Assembly (NCBI GenBank): GCA_003153375.1
Contig: PLYM01000133.1
Coordinates: forward strand, 1-53,944
Source of the DNA: Planctomycetaceae bacterium
GTDB lineage: Bacteria; Planctomycetota; Planctomycetia; Pirellulales; PALSA-1355
Direction: 5' to 3'
DNA: 53,944 bases
The translations under genes were made by a program, and so were the position numbers. Positions 36,511 through 46,200 of this stretch are shown one piece after another. The notes under the pieces are model-generated. The model searched no databases and was not told the DNA's origin. It was given only the letters and a program-made list of their open reading frames with translations. Numbering within the stretch: the first letter of the stretch is position 1; the number at the start of each line of letters is the position of its first letter.

Positions 36511-37459
36511 CAGAGCCCTCCCGCGTCCGCTCGCCTGCAAGGACCTGGCGGACGCTGTATTGCGGTTTGCGATTGACGTTCAGGTGCAGCCGGCCCACAT
36601 ATTCGCCCATGATGCCCAGGCCCAGCAGTTGCAGCCCGCCCAGCACCAGAATCGACACGATCGTCGACGCGTAGCCGGGCACCGTGATGCCGCCCAGCAG
36701 ATACTGACAGAGAAAATAGCAACCCAGCACCATGCCACCGATCGCCGCGCCCACGCCGCAAAACGAAACGAACTGCAACGGCACGAGCGAGAAATTCGTG
36801 AACAGATTCAGCGCCAGCGTCAGCAGCTTGCCCAGCCGATAGCCCGAGCGGCCCTGCGCTCGCGGATGATGGGCCACCACCACCTCGCCGGCCCGCCGCG
36901 TGTTCCAGGCCAACAGCCCGTCGATGAACGTGAAGTTCAACGAGTAGGGCAGAATGGTTTCCAGCAGCTCGCGCCGCAGGATGCGAAACGCCGTCACCGA
37001 AACCGAGGACTGAAACACCCGGCGATAGAACCAGTTTACGATTCGCGACGGAATGTTACGGGCCGTGGCGTGCTGCTTGCGGTCGTACGCGCCATAGACC
37101 AAATCCAGGTCCGACGTTTCGATCGCTTCGAGCAGCTTGGGCAATTCCTCGGGCGGATGCTGCAAGTCGTCGTCCATGGTGACGATGTAACGCCCCCGCG
37201 CCTGGCGAAAGCCGCACATCAGGGCGTTGTGCTGACCAAAGTTGCGCATCAGTTGAATCGCCACGACGTGCTGGGGATCCTGGCGCTGCAACTGACCCAG
37301 CACGCGCCAGGAATCGTCCAGGCTGCCATCGTCCACCAGCACGATCTCAAACGACCGGGCCAGTGCCGCGAGCACCTTGACCAGCCGCGCATGCAGCGCG
37401 GGCAGCATGGCCGCCGAGTGATACACCGGAATGACGACCGAAATCTCAACTGCGTCCAT
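36461..37459 (-). CDS. Polyprenyl-phosphate glycosyltransferase, ArnC/GtrB-like (GT2)
   Basis: The 332-residue membrane enzyme has a cytoplasmic GT-A domain (ISVVIPVYHSAAML, LVDDGSLDDSW, RNFGQHNALMCGF) with a DDD metal site at 96-98 in MDDDLQHPPEE. Two transmembrane helices follow at about 225-250 and 262-285. The C-terminal GIMGEYVGRLHLNVNRKPQYSVRQV is diagnostic of the ArnC/GtrB/DPM1 group. Such enzymes move a sugar from a nucleotide to undecaprenyl phosphate for use outside the membrane. Given its position between wecE and wecD, the sugar may be Fuc4NAc (inference). AGGAGG nine bases upstream fixes the ATG at 37459; an earlier GTG at 37480 would put that site inside the gene. It starts 17 bp after the wecE stop. 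Confidence 0.88.
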   Translation of the reverse strand: MDAVEISVVIPVYHSAAMLPALHARLVKVLAALARSFEIVLVDDGSLDDSWRVLGQLQRQDPQHVVAIQLMRNFGQHNALMCGFRQARGRYIVTMDDDLQHPPEELPKLLEAIETSDLDLVYGAYDRKQHATARNIPSRIVNWFYRRVFQSSVSVTAFRILRRELLETILPYSLNFTFIDGLLAWNTRRAGEVVVAHHPRAQGRSGYRLGKLLTLALNLFTNFSLVPLQFVSFCGVGAAIGGMVLGCYFLCQYLLGGITVPGYASTIVSILVLGGLQLLGLGIMGEYVGRLHLNVNRKPQYSVRQVLAGERTREGSGDYDGNPGRTAGTRAA

Positions 37460-37476
37460 GGCTTGCCGCCTCCTGA

Positions 37477-38640
37477 TCACGCAGCTGCGCGGCGCGTCGA
37501 TACGCCCGCGGCAAATTCCTTGATCCGCGCCACGACTTCGCTCTGTTCGAATTCCGAAAGCTCATAGAACAGCGGCAGTCGAATCAGCCGCGCGCTCAGG
37601 TCCTCGGTCACCGGCAGATCGCCCGGCCGATAGCCGAAACGCAGCCCGACCGGCGAGGTGTGCAGCGGCACGTAGTGAAACGGCGCCGTGATCTCGTGCT
37701 GCTTCAGGTGCGCGATCAAGGCGTCGCGCTGCTGTGCGTTAGGCAGAAGTGCGAAGAACAAGTGGGCGTTGCCCTCGCAGCCCTCGGGTATCGTCGGCAG
37801 CCGCAGCCAGCCGCTGTCGGCCAGCGGCGCGAGCTGATCGCGATAGAAGTTATAAACCTCGCGCCGCCGCTCGTTGATTTCGTCGAGCAGCTCCAACTGG
37901 GCGCACAGAAACGCGCACGACACCTCGCAGGGCACATAGGACGAGCCGACGTCGACCCAGGTGTACTTGTCGACCATGCCGCGCAAAAACCGGCTGCGGT
38001 TCGTGCCCTTGTCGCGAATCACCTCGGCACGCTCGGCGTATTGGGGCGCGTTGACGCACAACGCGCCGCCTTCGCCGCAAATGTAGTTCTTGGTCTCGTG
38101 AAAGCTGTAGGCGCCCAGGTGGCCGATCGAGCCCAGCGACCGGCCGCGATAGTTCGCGTTCACGGCCTGCGCGGCGTCTTCGACCACGATCAGGCCGTGC
38201 CGCCCGGCGATCTCCATGATGCGGTCCATCTCGCAGCTGACGCCGGCATAGTGGACCGGAAAGATCGCCCGGGTGCGCGGCGTGATCGCCCGCTCGATCA
38301 GCTCCTCGTCGATGTTCAACGTGTCGGGCCGGATGTCGACAAACACCGGCCGCGCGCCCAGCCGCACCACGGCGTTGGCGGTCGAGACGAACGTGTAGGA
38401 CGGCAAAATCACCTCGTCGCCCGGCGCCAGGTTGCAGAGCATGGCGGCGATTTCCAGAGCCGCGGTACACGAGGGGGTCATCACCGCCTTGGCGATGCCG
38501 AACTCAGCCTGCAACATCGCCGCGCACCGTTTGGTGAACGGACCGTCGGCTGCGATGTGACCACCGGCCACGGCCTGGGCGATGTAGTACATCTCCTTGC
38601 CGGCAATGTAGGGCTTGTTGAATGGAATTCGTACCGCCAT
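37477..38640 (-). CDS. wecE: dTDP-4-amino-4,6-dideoxygalactose transaminase
   Basis: The 387-residue PLP enzyme of the DegT/DnrJ/EryC1 family closely follows E. coli WecE/RffA: IPFNKPYIAGKE, TPSCTAALEIAAM, PSYTFVSTANA, VDIRPDTLNIDE, PVHYAGVSCEMDRIM, VVEDAAQ (D155 contacts the PLP nitrogen), SFHETKNY with Schiff-base Lys184, and RDKGTNRSRFLRGMVDKYTW. It converts dTDP-4-keto-6-deoxyglucose and glutamate to dTDP-4-amino-4,6-dideoxygalactose. The ATG at 38640 matches the family start and has GGGAG upstream; a longer frame to 38718 reads as leader. It sits in one leftward run with rmlA, a polytopic protein, the ArnC-like enzyme and the WecD-like acetyltransferase. Confidence 0.93.
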   Translation of the reverse strand: MAVRIPFNKPYIAGKEMYYIAQAVAGGHIAADGPFTKRCAAMLQAEFGIAKAVMTPSCTAALEIAAMLCNLAPGDEVILPSYTFVSTANAVVRLGARPVFVDIRPDTLNIDEELIERAITPRTRAIFPVHYAGVSCEMDRIMEIAGRHGLIVVEDAAQAVNANYRGRSLGSIGHLGAYSFHETKNYICGEGGALCVNAPQYAERAEVIRDKGTNRSRFLRGMVDKYTWVDVGSSYVPCEVSCAFLCAQLELLDEINERRREVYNFYRDQLAPLADSGWLRLPTIPEGCEGNAHLFFALLPNAQQRDALIAHLKQHEITAPFHYVPLHTSPVGLRFGYRPGDLPVTEDLSARLIRLPLFYELSEFEQSEVVARIKEFAAGVSTRRAAA

Positions 38641-38777
38641 GCGTTCCGCTCCCTCGCTAGCTGCCAGCGGCCGGCAACGCCCCGGCTTCGCACAGGGATT
38701 TATCGCGTCGCGAGCCACTCGAACTTGCGGATTAGTTCGACTTTTCCGAAATGGAAAAATAGGAAGGGCTGCTGTCT

Positions 38778-38859
38778 GGGTGCCACTGCTGGCTTGTCCA
38801 GCAGTGCTGAATTCTGGGGCGGGTAAGAATCACTGCTGGACAAGCCAGCAGTGGCACCC
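38778..38859. repeat. REP-like repeat, inverted pair inside the sugar operon
   Basis: The left copy (38778-38806) and right copy (38831-38859) are reverse complements, each with a 9-bp hairpin (loops CTTGT and ACAAG), across a 24-base spacer. It lies between the polytopic gene and wecE. Within a run of leftward genes it may act as a partial terminator or mRNA-stability element, so wecE and the genes after it may have a separate promoter. Confidence 0.8.
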
Positions 38860-38892
38860 AGAGGTGGGCGGCAGCATAGTTGCTCGGTCGAA

Positions 38893-40170
38893 TCAGCCCA
38901 AGCCGCGGCCGATGGCCTGCCGTGTGATCCACACCAGACCGCTGGCTGCATGCGCTGCTAGCAACCACCAGGGCACTTGCGCCAGCGCGCGTGAAATGCG
39001 CCCCGTGCTCGCGTGCTCGGCGACGGCCGGATCTGCGGCCTGCTGATCGAACAGGTCGATCGCCGTTACCAGGAAGAGGATGAACAGACTCAGGTGCGCA
39101 CCCCAGGAGAAATTGAACTCGGCGTCCACCACACCGTCGGCGTCGTGTACCTCGGCGAACCCGGCCATCCACACCAGCGCCGACAGCATCACGCCCCAGG
39201 CGAACAGCAGCATCTCGCGATATCGCAGGCTGCGGCGATAGATGACCAGATAGGACAACGGAAACGCCAGCGAGAACAGCAGCGAGACCGTGATCCAGTT
39301 CGAGTACACGCGCCACGCCGCCAGCGGCATCCAGGCAACGTGCTGGCCGGGCCTCATCACCCGCGGACCGCCGAACGAGGCCAGCCATTGCCATCCCAAC
39401 AACAGCACGGCCGGCGCTAGCGCGGCTATCGCCAGCAGCCCCACTCGCGACACGCCCAATCGCCGCCAGGCCAACACACCATACACCGGCGCGAACGCGA
39501 GGAAGTAATTCGGCTTGGCCAACACACTCACGGCCGTCAACACGCTCACGGCCACGAGCAGCCGCGCCTGTCGCGTGCGCAGAAACTCGACGGCCGCGAA
39601 GAACAACAGAATCGCCAGCGGCCAGCAGACCAGGCTCGTTGGGTTGTGCCAGATGTTGGGCGAGACTTGTCCCAAGTAAATCCGACTGGTCCACCACGGC
39701 CGTATGATGGGGCCCGACAACATCAACTCGCCCGTCACCACCGCCAACAACGTTGCGTGCGAGAGCCAAGTGCTCCTCTCAGCGCTCGTCGGTGGCAACT
39801 CCGGACAATATCGCACCAGCAGGCCATAGCTCAACCACGCTTTGGCAACCACGCATGCGGATAGCAGCGCTAGCGCCGTCCAGGCCAGCGCAACAAAGCC
39901 GGTTTGAAAGCCCGACAAGGTGTAGATCAGCGCCTGGAGCAGAAAGTGAGCCGGCCAAACGCCCTCGGCGACTCCCCGCTGGGCAAAGCGCACGTGAGCC
40001 GCGTGATCGGCCACGATGCGATCGAACAGGCCCCAATAAAACAACGGCGCGCCGACCGCGAGCACAACGATCGCCAGCCCGCACAGGTGGGCCGCGTGCC
40101 GCCGACGGCCCTCGACCGCGAGTTCGGACCTGGGCAATCGCTCGGCGGCGTGAACGTTGGCAATCGACAT
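38893..40170 (-). CDS. Polytopic membrane protein of unknown function (possible GT-C transferase)
   Basis: The 425-residue product has about nine to ten hydrophobic segments. After the first (CGLAIVVLAVGAPLFYWGLF) comes a loop with DRIVADHAAHVRFAQRG, placing acidic and His residues at the membrane face, as in GT-C-type glycosyltransferases that use lipid-linked sugars. A larger polar loop follows the fourth segment (IIRPWWTSRIYLGQVSPNIWHNPTS). No known family signature was recognised, and a flippase or polymerase (Wzx/Wzy-like) remains possible. It is 26 bp downstream of rmlA and surely co-transcribed with it. Placement in the wec-like cluster suggests it handles the ArnC-like enzyme's product. 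Confidence 0.8.
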   Translation of the reverse strand: MSIANVHAAERLPRSELAVEGRRRHAAHLCGLAIVVLAVGAPLFYWGLFDRIVADHAAHVRFAQRGVAEGVWPAHFLLQALIYTLSGFQTGFVALAWTALALLSACVVAKAWLSYGLLVRYCPELPPTSAERSTWLSHATLLAVVTGELMLSGPIIRPWWTSRIYLGQVSPNIWHNPTSLVCWPLAILLFFAAVEFLRTRQARLLVAVSVLTAVSVLAKPNYFLAFAPVYGVLAWRRLGVSRVGLLAIAALAPAVLLLGWQWLASFGGPRVMRPGQHVAWMPLAAWRVYSNWITVSLLFSLAFPLSYLVIYRRSLRYREMLLFAWGVMLSALVWMAGFAEVHDADGVVDAEFNFSWGAHLSLFILFLVTAIDLFDQQAADPAVAEHASTGRISRALAQVPWWLLAAHAASGLVWITRQAIGRGLG

Positions 40171-40196
40171 GGTTGCGTGGCTTTCTCCGCGTGCTC

Positions 40197-41123
40197 TCAG
40201 GCCGCGGCCCGCAGATGCTGGGGCGCGGTTTTTGCTTTTTGCTCGTCGGCCACGACCTGCCGCAGATAATCGCCGTAGTCGTTCTTCAGCCCGCGGGCCA
40301 GCGCCTCGAGTTGCTCGACGTCGATGAAGCCCATTTGCAGGGCGATCTCCTCGATGCAGGCGATCTTCAAGCCCTGCCGCTCTTCGACCGTCTGCACGAA
40401 GCTCGTGGCCTGGCTAAGCGACTCGTGCGTGCCCGTGTCGAGCCACACGAATCCGCGTCCGAAGGACTCGACGTGCAGCTGTCCGCGCTCCAAGTACGTC
40501 CGATTGACGTCCGTGATTTCCAATTCGCCCCGCGCCGAGGGCTTGAGTCCCGCGGCGATCTCCATCACCTGCGGATCGTAGAAATAAAGCCCGGTGACGG
40601 CCAACCGCGACTTCGGCTGCCGCGGCTTCTCCTCGATCGAAACGGGCGCGCCCTGCGCATCGAGCTCGACGACGCCAAATCGCTGCGGATCCTTGACCGG
40701 ATAGGCGAACACCGTGGCTCCCGCGTCGCGGCACACCGTGCGGGCGAGCATCGGCAGGAAGTTCGGCCCGTAATAGATGTTGTCGCCCAGCACCAGCGCC
40801 ACGTGCTCGTCGGCCGCGAAGTCGCGTCCGATCAAAAACGCCTGGGCCAATCCGCCCGGGTGCGGTTGCACGGCATAGTGCATGGCCATGCCCAGGTCGC
40901 GGCCGTCGCCGAGCAGCCGTTGAAAGCCGGCCAGGTCCTGCGGCGTCGAAATCACCAGCACCTCTCGGATGCCAGCTTGCATCAACACCGCCAATGGATA
41001 GTAGATCATCGGCTTGTCATAGACCGGCAGCAATTGTTTGCTGACGGCCAGCGTCAACGGGTGCAACCGCGTTCCCGATCCGCCGGCCAGGATGATGCCC
41101 TTGCGATAGTGCGACGTTTGCAT
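40197..41123 (-). CDS. rmlA: Glucose-1-phosphate thymidylyltransferase (RmlA/RffH)
   Basis: The 308-residue nucleotidyltransferase shows the complete RmlA pattern: [15 protein letters not shown] (10-24), [79 protein letters not shown] and [12 protein letters not shown]. It makes dTDP-glucose from glucose-1-phosphate and dTTP, the first step to dTDP-4-keto-6-deoxyglucose used by WecE. The next enzyme, RmlB/RffG, is not in the window. It is the first gene of the leftward cluster and diverges from a polytopic gene across 249 bp. The ribosome site is weak. Confidence 0.95.
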   Translation of the reverse strand: MQTSHYRKGIILAGGSGTRLHPLTLAVSKQLLPVYDKPMIYYPLAVLMQAGIREVLVISTPQDLAGFQRLLGDGRDLGMAMHYAVQPHPGGLAQAFLIGRDFAADEHVALVLGDNIYYGPNFLPMLARTVCRDAGATVFAYPVKDPQRFGVVELDAQGAPVSIEEKPRQPKSRLAVTGLYFYDPQVMEIAAGLKPSARGELEITDVNRTYLERGQLHVESFGRGFVWLDTGTHESLSQATSFVQTVEERQGLKIACIEEIALQMGFIDVEQLEALARGLKNDYGDYLRQVVADEQKAKTAPQHLRAAA

Positions 41124-41372
41124 GCTGCTTACTCGCGAAAAGCGGAATTCGAAATGGGTGGTCGCTCTCGACGTCGATTGGGGTGCTTTCGACCATGGCG
41201 GTCATGGGCTCGCAACCGTTCGACGGGAGAAACGCGTGTCGCAAGTATCGGAAGCCGACAGCGACCAGGTTGAGAAAGGTTCTGACCGTGCGCGGAACAG
41301 CACGATTCGCCATTGCTCCGCTCCACGGAATGCGGGATCATACTCGCCCCCGTTTCCGAGGAGGAGACCGTT

Positions 41373-43214
41373 ATGTTCGCCCTGCAAGAGCTGCCAGCTT
41401 CCCGTCGCTGGACGTCGGCCTGCCAGGCCGTCGAGCGATTCGCCACGCGCCAGCCCCTGCGATTTGCCTTGCTGGCAGTGCTGGCCCTGCTGGCAATCGC
41501 CTTTGTCGTGTTGCGGCCGAGCTACGACACGAACGACGACGTCTTCATGACTATGATCGCCGCCGGCCAGGGCTTCTCCCCTGCCCCCGACGAGCATCTC
41601 GTCTTCACGAACATCCTTGTTGGCCAGGCCCTCAAATGGCTCTACATCCACGCCCCGCAAATTCCCTGGTACGGCTGCTACCTGCTGGCCATTCACTATC
41701 TCGCGCAAGTGGCTCTGTTGTATTGCGCCCTGACCATCGACCTGCCGTCGCCATCTCGCGCCGACCGTCGCGGCGAATCGAGTGGCGCTCTGAAACGTTT
41801 CGCGCTTTACCTGCTCAGCTTTGCCTTGGTCGAGTTGGTGCTGCTGAACAACATGCAGTTCACGACCACGGCATTTCTGGCGGCCGAGAGCGGGATCTTC
41901 CTGCTGCTGCTCGCCGCGCGGCGCTGCGCGAGCCAGCCCCGCTCGGCCGTGTTCGGTCCGCTCGTGGCGGCCGTGTTGCTCATGGTGGTCGCGGCGCTGG
42001 TGCGGTTCGAAAGCCTGTTGATGGCACTATTGATCGCTGCGCCGCTGGTGGTTCTCGTTCCGTGGCCCGCGATTCGCAAAGCTCTCGTCCCGCTGGGATT
42101 GGCCACGACGACGGCGGCGCTGCTCGTCGGACTGGCCGTGGCCTATGACCAGGCGGCCTATGCGGCGGATCCCCAGTGGCGCGACTTTATTTCCTACAAC
42201 CGGCTGCGCGTGAAGTTCAACGACTATGGCTGGACTTCCTACACGCCGCGAACGGCCGACGTGTTCGCCGCTGTCGGCTGGAGCGAAAACGATCACGCGA
42301 TGATCGCCCACTGGTTCTTTGACGAACCGGAGCTCTATAGCGAAGCCCGCCTGCGAGCGGTGCTCGAGGCCCACCCTTGGAAGACCGAGCGGCTGTCGGC
42401 CGCCTATCTGTGGCAGAACTTTCGCAGTCCGCTTCGCGATCGGTCCGTTTGGGCCGTACTGGCCGTGCTCCCCTTCTTCTTCTATCGTGTCCAACCTGGC
42501 CGCCTGGGCCGCATCGCCATCCTCGGTTCTGCCGTCGTGGGCCTGCTGCTGATCGGCGTGCTCACCTGGAACAACAAGGTGCCGCCGGCCCGCGTCTACT
42601 TTCCCCTGCTGTCGTTCCCGCTGTCGGCGACCTTGTTGTTCGCGGCCAATTGGGCTCAGGCAAAGATCCTGCCCGTCTGGACTGGCGTGACCGCACGTCC
42701 GCGATGGGCCCGCGCGGCCTTGGTGCTGCTCGTGGTCGGCGTCGTGATGGGCGTATATCACCAGGGCCGGCATAGCCTGCTGGTGCGCCGCGATCGCCGC
42801 GCGCTCGACGCCTTTCTGGCCGAGCTCGAGCCGTCGGGTCGCGAACTTTACGTCTGCTGGGAAGCGGCCATGCCATTCGAGCTGATCTCACCGCTCGATA
42901 ATTTGAGCGCCTGGGCCCGCATGCCGCTGGTCAACCTGGTGTGGACCCAGCGAGGTCCCTGGCAGGAAGAAACCAAGCGGCGCTTCGGCGTCTCGAATCT
43001 GGCCGCAGCCCTCTGCCAGCGCGACGACCTGGTGCTGATCGCCACGCCCGAGCATCGCGAGCTGTTTGCCCGCTTCGCGAAAGAACATTGCCAGGCCGAC
43101 GTCGAATTCGTGCCCACCGCCACGGCCGGCAAGAAACTCGTCGCCGGCCGCTTCCGGCCGCTCGCTTCCGACGCCACGACCGTGGGCCAACAGCCGTCGC
43201 TCCCACCACGTTGA
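41373..43214 (+). CDS. Large polytopic membrane protein (possible GT-C glycosyltransferase)
   Basis: The 613-residue product has roughly eleven hydrophobic segments and a C-terminal soluble domain of about 130 residues (RRDRRALDAFLAELEPSGRELY to the end). Directly after the first membrane segment comes PSYDTNDDVFMTMI, an acidic motif placed like the catalytic loop of GT-C transferases; later loops carry DFISYNRLRVKFNDYGW. No exact family is recognised. GAGGAG about eight bases upstream fixes the ATG at 41373; an in-frame start at 41313 has none. It is divergent from rmlA and convergent with the DUF11 gene (16-bp gap). A role in surface glycan transfer is inference. Confidence 0.8.
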   Translation: MFALQELPASRRWTSACQAVERFATRQPLRFALLAVLALLAIAFVVLRPSYDTNDDVFMTMIAAGQGFSPAPDEHLVFTNILVGQALKWLYIHAPQIPWYGCYLLAIHYLAQVALLYCALTIDLPSPSRADRRGESSGALKRFALYLLSFALVELVLLNNMQFTTTAFLAAESGIFLLLLAARRCASQPRSAVFGPLVAAVLLMVVAALVRFESLLMALLIAAPLVVLVPWPAIRKALVPLGLATTTAALLVGLAVAYDQAAYAADPQWRDFISYNRLRVKFNDYGWTSYTPRTADVFAAVGWSENDHAMIAHWFFDEPELYSEARLRAVLEAHPWKTERLSAAYLWQNFRSPLRDRSVWAVLAVLPFFFYRVQPGRLGRIAILGSAVVGLLLIGVLTWNNKVPPARVYFPLLSFPLSATLLFAANWAQAKILPVWTGVTARPRWARAALVLLVVGVVMGVYHQGRHSLLVRRDRRALDAFLAELEPSGRELYVCWEAAMPFELISPLDNLSAWARMPLVNLVWTQRGPWQEETKRRFGVSNLAAALCQRDDLVLIATPEHRELFARFAKEHCQADVEFVPTATAGKKLVAGRFRPLASDATTVGQQPSLPPR

Positions 43215-43230
43215 ACGCAGGACTCTCGGC

Positions 43231-46200
43231 TTAGTAGCGGCCGAGGAACTGGGCCTTCGACAGCGGCGGCAGCGGATCGACCGTGTCGGTGTCCGTCGCC
43301 GTGTTGTTGTTGAGGTTCGTGTCCGTGAGTCCCTCGGGCACGCTGGCCGTGACGGTATTGGTCAATGTGCCCGCCTTGGCCGAGATCGGCATCGTGCCGG
43401 TCACCGTATAGGTGATCGTGCTGCCCACGGGCATCGTAACGTTCGTGTCGTCGATCGATCCGGTGCCGCTGGCAGTGAAGCCGGTTGCTCCGCCGGTGGC
43501 CGTGGCCGTAAAGGTCACGCCGGTCAAAATCGCCGGCACCGTATCCACGATGCTCGCTCCGGTCGCCACGCTGGGGCCGGCGTTCGTGATCACGATCGTA
43601 TAGGTGGTCGAGTTGCCGGCCTTGATCGTCGTGATGCCATCGGTCTTGGTAACGACCAGATCGACTTGCGGTGTCATCGTGTCGGTGTCGGTCGCGGTGT
43701 TGTTGGCCGGCGTCGGGTCGGTCGTGCCCTCCGGAGCGGTGACCGTGGCCGTGTTGACCAACGTTCCCGTGGCCGCCGCGTTGACCGTGCCGGTCACAAC
43801 GTAGGTGATCGTGCTATTGACCGGCATGTTGACGGCCGTGTCGTTGATGTTGCCGCTGCCGCTGGCGGTGAAGCCGGTCGCTCCGCCGGTGGCCGTGGCC
43901 GTGTAGGTCACGCCCGTGTAGGTCGACGGGAAAGTGTCGGCCACGGTGGCGCCGGTGACCACGCTCGGACCGGAGTTCGTGACGACGATCGTATAGCTAT
44001 CCGTCGTGCCGGGCACAACCAGCGTCTTGTTGTCGGTCTTGGTGATGCTCAGATCGGCCTGCGGCGTCAACGTGTCGGTGTCGGTCGCGGTATTGTTGGC
44101 CGGCGTCGGATCGGTCACACCTTGCGGGGTGGTGACCGTGGCCGTGTTAACCAGCGAGCCCGTGGCGGCCGCGCTGACCGTGCCGGTGACCGTGTAGGTG
44201 ACCGTGCTGCCGACCGGCATGTTCACGGCGGTGTCGTTGATGTTGCCGCTGCCACTGGCCGTGAAGCCCGTGGCTCCGCCGGTCGCGACCGCCGTGTAGG
44301 TCACGCCGGTGAAGGTGGCCGGGAAGGTATCGGCTACGGTGGCCCCGGTCACGGCGCTCGGGCCGGTGTTCGTGACCACGATCGTATAGGTGTCGCTCGT
44401 GCCCGGCACCACCGTGGTCTTGTTGTCGGTCTTGGTGATGCTCAGATCGGCTTGCGGCGTGAGCACGTCGGTATCGGTGGCCGAGTTGTTGGCCGGCGTC
44501 GGATCGGTCGTGCCTTGCGGCGCGGCGACCGTGGCCGTGTTGACCAGCGTGCCGGTTGCCGACGGGCTCACGGTTCCGGTCACGGTATAGGTGATCGTGC
44601 TGCCGACCGGCATATTGACGGCCGTGTCGTTGATGTTGCCGCTGCCGCTGGCAGTGAAGCCGGTCGCTCCGCCCGAGGCCACGGCCGTGTAGGTCACGCC
44701 GGTGAACGTCGCCGGGAAAGTATCGGCCACGGTCGCGCCGGTCACGGCGCTCGGACCCGAGTTGGCGACCACGATCGTATAGGTGTCGCTCGTGCCCGGC
44801 ACCACCGTGGTCTTGTTGTCGGTCTTGGTGATGCTCAGATCGGCCTGCGGCGTCAACGTGTCGGTGTCGGTCGCGGTGTTGTTGGCCGGCGTCGGATCGG
44901 TCGTGCCTTGCGGCGCGGCGACCGTGGCCGTGTTGACCAGCGTGCCGGTTGCCGACGGGCTGACCGTGCCGGTCACGGTATAGGTGATCGTGCTGCCGAC
45001 CGGCATGTTCACGGTATCGTTGATCGTGCCGCTGCCGCTGGCCGTGAAGCCCGTGGCTCCGCCGCTTGGCACTGCCGTGTAGGTCACGCCCGTCAAGATC
45101 ACGGGGAACGTATCTCCGACCGTGGCTCCGGTCACGGCGCTGGGGCCCAGGTTGGAGACCACGATCGTATAGGTGTCGCTCGTGCCGGGCACGACGCTCG
45201 TCTTGTTGTCGGTCTTGGTGATGGTCAGATCGGCTTGCGGAGTGAGCGTGTCGGTGTCGGTCGCGGTGTTATTGGCCGGCGTCGGATCGGTCGTGCCTTG
45301 CGGCGCGGTGACGGTCGCGGTGTTGACCAGCGTGCCGGTGGCCGACGGGCTGACCGTGCCGGTCACGGTATAGGTGATCGTGCTGCCGACCGGCATGTTC
45401 ACGGCGGTGTCGTTGATGTTGCCGCTGCCGCTGGCCGTGAAGCCCGTCGCTCCGCCGGTCGCGGTGGCGGTATAACTCACGCCGGTGAACGCGAGCGGGA
45501 AGCTATCGCCCACGGCCGCGCCGGTCACCACGCTGGGCCCCGAGTTGGTGACTACGATCGTATAGGTGTCGATCGTGCCCGGCACCACGGTCGTCTTGCC
45601 GTCGGTCTTGGTGATGCTCAGATCGGCCTGCGGTGTAAGGATGTCGGTGTCGGTCGCGGTGTTGTTGGCCGGCGTCGGGTCGGTCAGACTCACGGGCACG
45701 GCCACGGTGGCGGTGTTGACCAACGTGCCGGTGGCCGAGGCACTTACCGCTCCGGTCACGGTGTAGGTGATCGTGCTGTTCAACGGCATGTTCACCGTGT
45801 CGTTGATGTTGCCGCTGCCGCTGGCGGTAAAGCCCGTGGCTCCGCCGGTCGCGACCGCCGTGTAGGTGGCGCCCGTGAAGATGGCCGGGAAGGCGTCGAC
45901 GACGCTGCCGCCCACGATGTCGGTGGGGCCGTTGTTCGTGACGACGATCGTATACGTATCGTTGGTGCCCGGCACGACGGTAGTCTTGCCGTCTGTCTTG
46001 GTCACGGCCATGTCGGCCAGGTTGGTGATCGTGTCGGTGTCGGTGGCTGAGTTGTTGTTCGGGTTCGAGTCAGTCGTGCCTTCCGGCGCGACGACGGTCA
46101 CCGTGTTCGAGATCGTGCCAGTGGCTTGAGCGCTGATTGTGCCGGTGACGATATAGGTGATCGTGCTACCGACCGGCATGTTGACGCTGTCGGTGATGTC

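Noticed and set aside
43066-46050. Long rightward open frame of 994 codons opposite the DUF11 repeats
   Set aside because: Its own repeats merely mirror the 390/393-bp DUF11 array; composition (Arg/Gly/Asp/His) is not protein-like and it overlaps the end of a well-supported gene.
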